From: Saccharicrinis sp050589685
Lineage (GTDB): Bacteria > Bacteroidota > Bacteroidia > Bacteroidales > Marinilabiliaceae
NCBI RefSeq assembly: GCF_050589685.1
Contig: NZ_JBNGOS010000034.1
Span: 15,837 to 79,836 of the forward strand
Length of the DNA: 64,000 bases
Direction: 5' to 3'
A program made the translations under genes and the position numbers. Of this stretch, positions 34,346 through 42,629 are shown one piece after another. The stretch's first letter is position 1; every line of letters starts with the position of its first letter. Below the pieces are notes generated by a model that was given only the letters and a program-made list of their open reading frames with translations, searched no databases and had not been told where the DNA came from.

Positions 34346-35479
34346 ATGGGCATAGAGTATCGAAATTCGAATATGTACTATTGGTCGGGATTAAAAGGCC
34401 AAAAAAAGAAAGAAGGTATTAGTAAATATTTTCGGCCTTTACGTATGAAAGATCTTTCCCGATTAAATAAAACATTAACAGTGGCCAGCATATATTTTAC
34501 CACGAATGATCACAATGTATGCGCTAACGATACATTAGAATTGGATAAGTTAGCAAAGGATATTGGATACCTTTTAACAAATGGATTCAAGTTGGAAGTT
34601 GATGCAATTGGGGGAGCTGACTACAGGGGCGGTGAGGGGCAGAATAAAAAATTGGGATACAAAAGGGCTCTTGCTGTTAAGTCATACTTACAAAGCCGGG
34701 TAACAACTTACATTTTGAATTTAAAGAGCAGCGCCAAACATAAACAAGGCTGTTTGAAATCTGTGTTGTTTTTTGAATCGTCTGTTGGCGAAACAGATGC
34801 CAGACAGCCGAGAAAAGGTATTCCTATATCCAGAGAACTAATCAGCAAAGACAGGAGGGTAGATGTGTTGGTAAGAAACAAAGATTTTAAACCACCCATA
34901 AGCATAGCTGTTGAAGGGAATTTTCTTGAGTTTAATAAAGATATTGAGAGATTTGAAATTAATAATTTAGGCAAAGTAACTGTACTGGAGTCCTCTCAAG
35001 AAGCTACGTCTACTGTTGAAGCGCAGGGATATCAACTAAATAAGAATATCAGGGAAAGAGGTATTGATTACCAGATGCCAACTATACTCATAAAAATTAC
35101 TTGTTCACTGAGCAAACAGAATGATGTCAACATAGGATTCGTTAAGTGCATGGCTTATAATAAAACAAACAACAGCTTGCTTTTTCTGGCTTATGCACAA
35201 ACTAACAAAGTTGGCATAAAGGGGTTAACCGTGTTTGTATATACTCATCCTCAATCCAAAGGAAAAGACAAGGTTGTACGTAGGGTATATAAAAAAAGAA
35301 GTGATTGGTGCCTCGCAAATGGCTATAAAGAGGAACGAAAAGTAATATCATATAATGATTTTAGTGATCCATATCGCCAGCAGTTTTTGTTTTTATTAGT
35401 AGATAAAATATACAATCAGTTACGGGGATCTTTTCCGAATATAAAAGATAGGGTGGGACATATGCTTGGATATCAGTAA
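34346..35479 (+). CDS. Leaderless OmpA-like domain protein
   Basis: The start is set at ATG 34346; TTG 34340 is in frame. It has 377 residues, with neither signal peptide nor membrane segment. About residues 45-195 fit an OmpA/MotB peptidoglycan-binding fold: SIYFTTN...LELDKLAKDI, then GGADYRGGEGQNKKLGYKR with ALAVKSYL, and a closing RRVDVLVRN. The C-terminal ~180 residues are unrelated to any family I recognise and include a basic patch (RRVYKKRSDW). OmpA-like domains normally work in the periplasm, so a leaderless version near T6SS genes could be a secreted effector or a baseplate-linked anchor. That is inference. It lies on the plus strand and converges with the small gene at 35623. Confidence 0.6.
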   Translation: MGIEYRNSNMYYWSGLKGQKKKEGISKYFRPLRMKDLSRLNKTLTVASIYFTTNDHNVCANDTLELDKLAKDIGYLLTNGFKLEVDAIGGADYRGGEGQNKKLGYKRALAVKSYLQSRVTTYILNLKSSAKHKQGCLKSVLFFESSVGETDARQPRKGIPISRELISKDRRVDVLVRNKDFKPPISIAVEGNFLEFNKDIERFEINNLGKVTVLESSQEATSTVEAQGYQLNKNIRERGIDYQMPTILIKITCSLSKQNDVNIGFVKCMAYNKTNNSLLFLAYAQTNKVGIKGLTVFVYTHPQSKGKDKVVRRVYKKRSDWCLANGYKEERKVISYNDFSDPYRQQFLFLLVDKIYNQLRGSFPNIKDRVGHMLGYQ

Positions 35480-35622
35480 ACCATGCGTCAGGGTTTTAGA
35501 ATATAGCAGGATTAATAAATTTTTCAGTGCATAGGATGCAAAACTTTATTATTGGATATTCTTTTTCCCTTTGGAACTGAAAACCTTTCTGCGTCAAAAA
35601 CTCTTTCATTATAAAATGTTTA

Positions 35623-36060
35623 TCAATCTTCTCCAACAAGCTTGGCAATCAATTTATTGATGGCTGCTTTTACTGCTGGTTTCGTGCTGCAAACATTCCC
35701 GGTTGACAATTTTTCTGGCAGATTAATTCTTAAATTTGAGTATTGTTCTCTGGCAGCATTATAGCCCAATGAAATATCACACAAAAATGCCGATTGCATT
35801 TTTGTAACATCTCGCATATTATGTAGCCAGCTTGCTTTAAACTGCTCTTCCATAGCATTTCTCGCAAATTTTGCATGTTTAATCAAACTTTCATATAATG
35901 CTAGCTTCTCATTTTTTTCTGCTACATCAGCCAGAAATAATAATGAACCAATAACTCCTGCACGTTTATGATGGAAACGAATTCTGGTTGACATTTTTTG
36001 TTTCTTTAAAAAAGCCATTTGCTCCTCAAAGTCTTTTTTTATTTCCTGTTCTAAACTCAT
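35623..36060 (-). CDS. Small helical protein of unknown function
   Basis: The 145 residues are mostly helical, basic, and without signal peptide or membrane segment (start MSLEQEIKKDFEEQMAFLKKQ). There is one Cys pair near the C-terminal third (LCDIS and NVCSTKP). No domain was recognised. It converges with the OmpA-like gene (143-bp gap) and is divergent from the PKD gene at 36358. By position it could belong to the T6SS region, for instance as an immunity or adaptor protein, but nothing in the sequence shows this. Confidence 0.5.
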   Translation of the reverse strand: MSLEQEIKKDFEEQMAFLKKQKMSTRIRFHHKRAGVIGSLLFLADVAEKNEKLALYESLIKHAKFARNAMEEQFKASWLHNMRDVTKMQSAFLCDISLGYNAAREQYSNLRINLPEKLSTGNVCSTKPAVKAAINKLIAKLVGED

Positions 36061-36357
36061 TGCGCAAATTTTGATAATTAAAAATAGAGAGTGGGATAGT
36101 GTAAAGGTGTTAGTATAGCCATGGGGACAAAAAAGTAAAGTTAGTTTAGGTTTTGAAAAAAGTCAATACGGAATGAAATTACGTTTTAAACAGGGTTTTA
36201 TTATCCCTAATGTTTTATTCGATTACATATTGACCAAGTTGATGTTTACTTATGGTTTGATTTAACTCTCTATATCCCATTTATATGGTATAGTGGCTTC
36301 TTGACTAACTTCATAATTGTTCGTAAATTACTTATACAACAAAATAAATCCCTACTT

Positions 36358-37605
36358 ATGAAATCCCGGACAGTAATAACGGCAATCTTGCTGATTTTAT
36401 CGTTTTTGCATGCGTATGGGCAGAATAATTATGCCTCCAATGTAAAGACTACCGTTTCAGGCGAACAGAAATTGTTTATCCATTATGATATCGTGGTAAA
36501 CGATGACGCTAAGTTCTTTAAAGTTAATCTTGATTTTATCTATGAGGGTAAGAAACTTGAGACCAATCCCAATAATATTTATGGCGATTATGGACATGCG
36601 ATGACCCCAGGCAACAAAATCATTTATTGGAACTATTCCGATGATTTTAAGGGGGATATCAACAAGGTGAAGGTAACCGTTTTTGCTTTCAGGGAGCAGG
36701 AGCCCAAAGCTATGTTTAAGAAAGGGAGTGTGGGTAATGACAGCTATGCGCCCTGTGAAATAGTTTTTGTTAACCATTCAGAAAATGCTGATAGGTATGA
36801 ATGGGATTTTGGCGATCCATCCTCGGGAATCGAAAACAAGTCGTTTGAGGAGGACCCGGTGCATACTTTTAAAAAAGGGGGAAGTCATACCATCGCTTTA
36901 ACTGCTATCAATACAAAATTAGATCTGCGGCATACTTTTTATGAAACCATTATCATCAAGGAGCATAGTCCAACAAAAGCAGATTTTATGGTAGTTGGCT
37001 ATAACCGGGAAGTACCGGTGACGATAAAATTCGAGAATAATTCTGTTAATGCAGATTCTTATTCCTGGAATTTTGGGGACCCGGGTTCAGGTAAATACAA
37101 TAACGTTTCTGTCCTCGAAAATCCGGAACATAAATATGTTAACGATGGGAAATATTTGGTTGAATTAACGGTGTCTAATTCTGTAAGCGGTTTCTCGGAT
37201 AAGATGAGCAAGGAAGTCATCCTGATACAACCCATAAGAAAAGTAAAAACGCCTAAGGAGGTTAAGCCAACGGTATCAAAGTCGGCATACTTAAAACATA
37301 AGACCAACAAGAATATTTGGTTAACGGCCGGTATTGCATCTTTTGGAACAGGTGTTTATACCATGCTAAATTCCAATAAACTGCGTGATGATTATAAAAC
37401 GGCAACGACCGATGCGGCCGATATCAGAAGTAAGATTGACGCCAATGAAGCCATAACCCCTATAGCGTTTGGTGCTTCCGCGCTTTGTGCCGTTCAGGTT
37501 TATATTCAGGCCAAAAAGCAAGCAAAGGCCGACAAAAAGGTTAGTTTTAACCTGGTTCCTACCTCCGATGGAGGTCAACTATGCATTACCTACACTATAA
37601 AATAA
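36358..37605 (+). CDS. Secreted PKD-domain protein A of the T6SS region
   Basis: The start is placed at ATG 36358, just before a clean signal peptide (MKSRTVITAILLILSFLHAYGQ), giving 415 residues. The N-terminal beta domain (about 25-120) has NNIYGDYGHAMTPGNKIIYW and is shared with the protein at 42630. Two PKD-like domains follow (about 125-220 and 225-320), each with the YEWDFGDPSSG or YSWNFGDPGSG motif. The C-terminal ~95 residues have two hydrophobic segments (IWLTAGIASFGTGVYTML and ITPIAFGASALCAVQVYI) and may insert in a membrane. The lipoprotein gene starts 21 bp downstream, so the two form an operon. The role is unknown. The paralogue inside the T6SS operon suggests a part in that system's periplasmic or surface assembly. 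Confidence 0.72.
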   Translation: MKSRTVITAILLILSFLHAYGQNNYASNVKTTVSGEQKLFIHYDIVVNDDAKFFKVNLDFIYEGKKLETNPNNIYGDYGHAMTPGNKIIYWNYSDDFKGDINKVKVTVFAFREQEPKAMFKKGSVGNDSYAPCEIVFVNHSENADRYEWDFGDPSSGIENKSFEEDPVHTFKKGGSHTIALTAINTKLDLRHTFYETIIIKEHSPTKADFMVVGYNREVPVTIKFENNSVNADSYSWNFGDPGSGKYNNVSVLENPEHKYVNDGKYLVELTVSNSVSGFSDKMSKEVILIQPIRKVKTPKEVKPTVSKSAYLKHKTNKNIWLTAGIASFGTGVYTMLNSNKLRDDYKTATTDAADIRSKIDANEAITPIAFGASALCAVQVYIQAKKQAKADKKVSFNLVPTSDGGQLCITYTIK

Positions 37606-37626
37606 AGAAGATTAAAAAGCGGAACC

Positions 37627-39744
37627 ATGAAAAATTTAAATATAGTCATACTACTTTTTGGCATCTTGTTTTCTTTATTGACAGGATGCAAAAAAGAAGA
37701 ATTGAAAAATCCATTTGATCCGGAATTTAATAAAGCATTATGGACCCCTACGAATTTTCAAGTCGTGCAAGAAGGCGAGGTTTTGAAACTTACCTGGGTG
37801 CAATCCGAGGAAAATATTAGTGGTTTTAAATTAGAACGAAAAGTAGGGGAAGGAACTTATTCTGCTATAACAACATTGGGTAAAACAGTTACAAGTTGGG
37901 TGGATAATGATGTAACAGGTGGTCAACTGCACAGTTATCAGCTTTATGCTTATGCCGGGGATAATACAAGTAATATAGTGACAGCATTTAAAACCCCACT
38001 GTTTGAAGCTGCCGCGGTAGTACTTCCTGCAACCGAAATTAATTATAACAGTGCTGTGCTAAATGGAGAGGTAAATCCCAATGGATCTTCAACAACCGTA
38101 ACTTTTAAATATAAAAAAACTTCTGCAACAGCGTGGGAAACAGTTCCGGCTGATCAAGGAACGCTAAATGGCAATAACACCCAGGAGGTAAGTGCTGAAA
38201 TAACCGACCTAAATCACAATACAGTATATGAATATAAAGTAGTCGCCTTTAATGATGCAGGAACTTTTGAAAGTGAAAACGCTGAGTCTTTTAGAACTGG
38301 AGCAGCCGTAATCAATATTACTCCGGCAACACAAGAAGTGAGTTCAGATGCCGGGGGTGTGACCTTTAATGTGGACTCGAATGTACCATGGGAACTGGAA
38401 GATGCTGCGGGTTGGACAACACTCACAAAGGTTAATGAAACCACATTCAGAGTGAGTTATTCATCCAATGTATCAGCAAATTCGCGTACTGCTGCCATCC
38501 GTGTTTATTTTGATGATGTTGAAAAAATAGTAACGTTAACTCAATCAGTAGAAGGAACTAAACATTTAGTTGTTCATGAATCCATCATAAAAAACAATAT
38601 TGATATAAACAATTTAACCACCCTTGGACAGGTTTCAATTAATCCATCAGTTTCAGGTAAGGTTATAGTACGTTTTAATGGTTATTGCATTTCAGATTAT
38701 GGTGATAGAATTCTGTTGGCTGCAAGTAATACTCCAAACTGGGGTGCCAATAATGGTCATGTCCAAATGAAATCCACTCCAAGCAGTCCACTACATATTG
38801 TTGGTAATCCCCGATTAGGAAATAATTCATTCTCACATACAAGGGTATATGATATTAATGCAGGAAATTATACCTATTACGCTGTTGCTGTAGTTAGTAA
38901 TGTTGCAGGTCAGTCAGAGGGGAATGGAATAGTTTCGGTTTATGGAAATCTGACTGTTCAATTCATTCCTAATTCTTTAACATTTATAAATCATATTGAT
39001 ATTAATAAATACAATATTGATGTTAATAATAGTACAACGGTTGGACAGGTCAGCATTAATCCAACAGTTTCGGGAAAAGTTATAGTACGTTTTGATGGTT
39101 ATTGTAGATCAGATTATGGAGACCGAATAATTTTGGCGGCAAGTAACACGCCAAACTGGGGTGCGAACGAAGGTCATGTTGAGGTAGAGGCATACTCAAC
39201 CGAAATAGACCAGGATCCCTTTTCACATACTCAGGTTTATAATGTTAGTGCAGGTAGCCATACATTTTATGCAATTGCACACAACTATGTTGAGACAGAT
39301 GGAGATGGTATTGCTTCGATATATGGACGGCTTACTGTTGAATTTGTGGCGGATTCAAAAGGTATTATTGGGCATATGGGGGTAATTAAAACAGGAATTT
39401 CAGCTATCAATGAAACTAATCTCGGTCAGGTTACAATAAATCCCGCAGTTCCAGGAAAAGCCATTGTCCATTTTGATGGTTATAGTTATTGTCCGAGAGG
39501 GGGTAATTTATTAATTTATAATTATCACCTAAATCTATCTGCAAGCGACACTCCGTCTGTTGGCACAGATAATGGAAAAGTTGTAATTCATGCCAGAAAC
39601 GCCGATATTATTAAAAGAAATTTTTCTCATACTCAGGTTTATAATGTTGCTCCGGGGAGCAAAACATTTTATGCAGTAGGCCAATGTTCAAATGGTACAA
39701 TCAGTACTTATGGTACACTAACTGTGTTGTTTGTTCCTGATTAG
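37627..39744 (+). CDS. Multidomain surface lipoprotein: Fn3, BACON and three C-terminal repeats
   Basis: The 705 residues carry lipobox LLTGC (Cys21). About 35-120 form an Fn3-like domain (TNFQVVQEGEVLKLTWVQSEE) and about 130-225 a second one (YNSAVLNGEVNPNGSSTTVTFKY). A BACON domain (about 230-308, VPWELEDAAGWTTL) follows, and then three repeats of about 115-135 residues starting near 312, 448 and 577. Each repeat contains GQVSINP/GQVTINP, SGKVIVRFxGY, FSHTxVYxxxAG and an end like IASIYGRLTVEFV. BACON domains are known from carbohydrate-active or mucin-binding Bacteroidota surface proteins. It is co-transcribed with the PKD gene 21 bp upstream and ends before the IS1182-like insertion. It could be an adhesin or a surface part of the T6SS region. 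Confidence 0.72.
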   Translation: MKNLNIVILLFGILFSLLTGCKKEELKNPFDPEFNKALWTPTNFQVVQEGEVLKLTWVQSEENISGFKLERKVGEGTYSAITTLGKTVTSWVDNDVTGGQLHSYQLYAYAGDNTSNIVTAFKTPLFEAAAVVLPATEINYNSAVLNGEVNPNGSSTTVTFKYKKTSATAWETVPADQGTLNGNNTQEVSAEITDLNHNTVYEYKVVAFNDAGTFESENAESFRTGAAVINITPATQEVSSDAGGVTFNVDSNVPWELEDAAGWTTLTKVNETTFRVSYSSNVSANSRTAAIRVYFDDVEKIVTLTQSVEGTKHLVVHESIIKNNIDINNLTTLGQVSINPSVSGKVIVRFNGYCISDYGDRILLAASNTPNWGANNGHVQMKSTPSSPLHIVGNPRLGNNSFSHTRVYDINAGNYTYYAVAVVSNVAGQSEGNGIVSVYGNLTVQFIPNSLTFINHIDINKYNIDVNNSTTVGQVSINPTVSGKVIVRFDGYCRSDYGDRIILAASNTPNWGANEGHVEVEAYSTEIDQDPFSHTQVYNVSAGSHTFYAIAHNYVETDGDGIASIYGRLTVEFVADSKGIIGHMGVIKTGISAINETNLGQVTINPAVPGKAIVHFDGYSYCPRGGNLLIYNYHLNLSASDTPSVGTDNGKVVIHARNADIIKRNFSHTQVYNVAPGSKTFYAVGQCSNGTISTYGTLTVLFVPD
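38562..39741 (+). repeat. Three tandem coding repeats in the lipoprotein
   Basis: Units begin near 38562, 38972 and 39358. Units 1 and 2 are close to each other (both carry NTPNWGAN with a preceding LLAAS or ILAAS strand). Unit 3 is diverged, with an insertion around RGGNLLIYNYHLNL. This is internal duplication inside one gene, not a DNA satellite. Confidence 0.7.
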
Positions 39745-40160
39745 CAGTAAGCAATATAAACTTGGTTAATTTGTAGTATGGCAAGAAATCTTTAAAAGAC
39801 AAAACAATGTAAAGGCAACCAACTCCGGTGGCTTCTCTGCTGCGCCTGGTGGTAGAAGGGACTTTACCTTTAGCCCTCTTTGAGGTAAAAGTAATTTATC
39901 CCGTTTAAAGGGTTATCCCAAGGTCACATCATTTAAGTGTGGATTTTTACATTTTGAACAAAGACTTTTTATAAAATGTATTCAAGAGGTTGATGCCTAA
40001 TATGATTTAATGCTTGAACAATTAATATACATGCTGTAGATAGCAGAGGTTATAAAAATGAGGAATCTGTAATCATTACACAATCAGATAAACTAATAAT
40101 TATCCCATAGCTGGTTTAATTGCAGGTAAATATAAAAAATAAAATAGGCAGTCTTATTTA
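39745..40160. other. Intergenic region before the IS insertion
   Basis: 416 bp. No gene, RNA or clear promoter was recognised. It ends with CTTATTTA, the left copy of the direct repeat that flanks the IS1182-like element. Confidence 0.4.
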
Positions 40161-40935
40161 GAGGCCACTGAAAAAGTAAAAACAGCAGCAAATCGAAGAA
40201 AATATTTTTGGCTTGCTGCTTTTTGTATCTTAGGGTTTATAAAGGAATGATTATCTGTGCGTACAACAACAATCCCATATCAGCTGTTGAAGTTTTGAAA
40301 GAACGAGCAAAACTTCTTCGTAAACTGTTTATACAACAGATGAAGATTCCTCATCCTTTGGCTATAAGACTTCTCTTGCTGTTACAGAAGAACATGTTAC
40401 CTCTGGGGAAAAGGGCGATGGTCATCACTTACCGGAACTCATTGAACTAAGTCAGAAAAATGGGATGAAAATTGATATCATAATTGGAGATGGGGCGTAT
40501 TCAGGAAAAGGGAATCTCAAAAACGCAAAAACGCAAAACATTAAAGTTTTCGCAAAACTAAAACCAGTGTTCGCAAAGGGGCAAGAAAAAAAGAAGGTGA
40601 GTTTGAGTTTAATAAAGATGCAGGTATGTTTGTTTGCCCCGCAGGACATATGGCAATAAGACGAGCAAAGCAAGGGAAGAAAGGAGTTGACACAAATCAG
40701 GCATACTTTTATTATTTCGATAACAATAAATGTAAAACATGTTCAAAAAGACAAGGTTGTTATAAAGAAGGGGCTAAAAGCAAAACATACCCTGTAATAT
40801 CTCGATATGGTCGAATTCGCGCATCCAAAATTTATGTCAAAAAATGAAGTTGTAGTCAGAAATATGTGAAATACTCCTGCTACAACCTCATCTATTTTTA
40901 ACCCGATGGAAATTTACGGGGGGGTCAGTGGCCTC
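40161..40935 (+). mobile_element. Internally deleted IS1182-like element
   Basis: 775 bp bounded by the inverted repeat GAGGCCACTGA (40161-40171) and TCAGTGGCCTC (40925-40935). The flanks are CTTATTTA on the left and CTTATTTT on the right, a 7-of-8 match that looks like a target-site duplication. The interior holds broken transposase frames. Full members of this family are about 1.5-1.7 kb, so about half is missing. It separates the lipoprotein gene from tssN. Confidence 0.7.
40208..40847 (+). pseudogene. IS1182-family transposase remnants
   Basis: Three overlapping frame pieces. The first (40208-40450) has a region like AVEVLKERAKLLRKL. The second (40465-40659) has the DDE-type strand IIIGDGAYSGKGNL. 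The third (up to 40847) has MFVCPAGHMAIRRAK followed by a Cys cluster (NKCKTCSKRQGCYKEG) typical of the family. Frame changes between them and the missing N- and C-terminal parts show it is inactive. Confidence 0.7.
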
Positions 40936-41036
40936 CTTATTTTGAGAAGCCTCTTTTTGATAAGTAATAATATTAAGATTAGGAAGATAAGCGATTCTTT
41001 CTTATTTTAGAGAAATGACATTTTATCTAAAATTCT

Positions 41037-41903
41037 ATGAGCGGAGCCAGTTTAGCCATAAAGTTTACAAGCCTGATTGTTGGGGCAAGCATCTTGTTTT
41101 TTTTATACAAAAAAGTAAGCGCACTTAAAAAGTTTGGCCTTACAGGCTTATTGTATGTGCTTGGGCTTTCTCTTAGTATGGCATTAAGTACATTATTACT
41201 TGCAACGGGGTTGAAAAGTAACGAGATTTTGGCTTTGGTGATAGCGCAGGTATTAATAGTTGTTCTAGGTATATTGCATATTCGTTTATACATTAATTTT
41301 TTACCTTGGTACGATAAGCTAAGCTTTAATATACAGATTGTACTTTTGTTATGTGTACTTCTGTTTGCACAATTCTTTTCTGGCCTTTCATTCTCTTATG
41401 TGGTAAATTCGGTAGTTCCTATTGTTTGGTATCTTTCTCTACTCTGGTTTTTGATTCCTACTTTATTGAATCAAACCGTTAATAAGTTTATGGAAATACC
41501 GGCTAAAGAATTTAAAACCTGGCAATATCCGTTAAATGAGAATATAGAGGATCCAAGTGATAAAGAGATGGAGCATCCCGTGGTCATCAGTTTTGTGTTT
41601 CGGAAAAATGAGGATGATACGGAATATACCACATTTAGGGCTAAAGCTCCGGTAGCTATGCCATTAGGCCGTTTATTTTACTTTTTTATCAACGATTATA
41701 ACAGTCGTCATCCGGAAGAAGGGATATCCTATGTTAGCGAGAGTCAGGAACCCATTGAATGGGTGTTTTTTAAGCTGAAAAACAAATTTTTCAAAATCAA
41801 AGAAGCCATGGATCCTGATGATACCATCTATGGCAACCATATTATCGAAAACGATGAGTTAATTTGTATGCGGGTTAACAATCATTTAAAGCCTATGTCA
41901 TGA
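41037..41903 (+). CDS. tssN: TssN, inner-membrane protein of the subtype iii type VI secretion system
   Basis: The 288 residues have five hydrophobic segments in the first ~155 (about 5-25, 34-60, 63-85, 96-118 and 122-148). A cytosolic domain (about 165-288) follows, with HPVVISFVFRKNEDDTEYTTF, the MPLGRLFYFFINDYNSRHP motif and a final NDELICMRV strand. This is the layout of TssN, one of the components found only in the Bacteroidota T6SS (subtype iii), where TssN and its partners replace the TssJLM membrane complex. The next gene, tssO, overlaps by 4 bp. It converges with the PKD/tssF operon. A truncated IS lies 101 bp upstream, so its original promoter or upstream genes may have been lost. 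Confidence 0.8.
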   Translation: MSGASLAIKFTSLIVGASILFFLYKKVSALKKFGLTGLLYVLGLSLSMALSTLLLATGLKSNEILALVIAQVLIVVLGILHIRLYINFLPWYDKLSFNIQIVLLLCVLLFAQFFSGLSFSYVVNSVVPIVWYLSLLWFLIPTLLNQTVNKFMEIPAKEFKTWQYPLNENIEDPSDKEMEHPVVISFVFRKNEDDTEYTTFRAKAPVAMPLGRLFYFFINDYNSRHPEEGISYVSESQEPIEWVFFKLKNKFFKIKEAMDPDDTIYGNHIIENDELICMRVNNHLKPMS

Positions 41904-42529
41904 AGCCACTAAACGTTAAAGAAAGAACCAAGGCCATTTATAAAGTGGTGGGACTTTTTGCTGTTTCACTTATTATTGCAGTATTGCTGGCCTTTACAAC
42001 CATGAAGTCGCCACAGGTTTCGAACTCGATGTCGACCAGGAAACTACAAAAACTAGAAAAGAGTTTGCAATTTCAGCGAGAAGTATTCACACCAGACGTT
42101 GCGCAAGCCAGTAATAAGCTCGCAAAAATTCCAACGCATAAGCAAGATGATGAAAATATTGAGGTGCTGAACAGTGATATTGGCGCGATCTTAAGTAACA
42201 GCAAAAGTCAAATCCGGGAAATTGAATCGCCGGACACAATATTATATAAAAATATTATACAATCTTTATCGGATTTGCAGATCGCTTATAATAAGCAGGT
42301 GGAGTTAAGTGAAGGAACAAGTGATAACGAAGAAATGGAGGTAGAACTGCGGCAGCTGGAACAGGAAAACAGAGCCTTAAAGAATGAGGTGCGAGCTTTG
42401 GGGGGCGCCTCTGGCAAAGACTGCGAAAAATACAAGAAACTGGTTAAAAAAGCTGAGGAGCGCTTGGCAATAAGCGACATGGAGAATCGTGCTTTGAAAA
42501 AGGAGATAGAAAGGCTTAGAAATCAGTAA
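41900..42529 (+). CDS. tssO: TssO, component of the subtype iii type VI secretion system
   Basis: The 209 residues have an N-terminal anchor helix (about 17-35, VVGLFAVSLIIAVLLAF) and a short periplasmic region. A Glu/Leu/Lys-rich coiled coil (about 135-209, ELRQLEQENRALKNEVRAL) follows. The position directly after tssN with a 4-bp overlap, the anchor and the coiled coil fit TssO. It is expected to form part of the membrane complex with TssN. It converges with the PKD gene at 44051 and is 100 bp from its stop codon. The assignment leans on synteny as well as sequence. Confidence 0.72.
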   Translation: MKPLNVKERTKAIYKVVGLFAVSLIIAVLLAFTTMKSPQVSNSMSTRKLQKLEKSLQFQREVFTPDVAQASNKLAKIPTHKQDDENIEVLNSDIGAILSNSKSQIREIESPDTILYKNIIQSLSDLQIAYNKQVELSEGTSDNEEMEVELRQLEQENRALKNEVRALGGASGKDCEKYKKLVKKAEERLAISDMENRALKKEIERLRNQ

Positions 42530-42629
42530 TACTAGATGGTTATATTTATGCTAATAAATATTAGAATGATATTACCGATTACTTAATCAAAATGCGCCTT
42601 TGTCTTTTTATACCGTTTATTGCATACCT

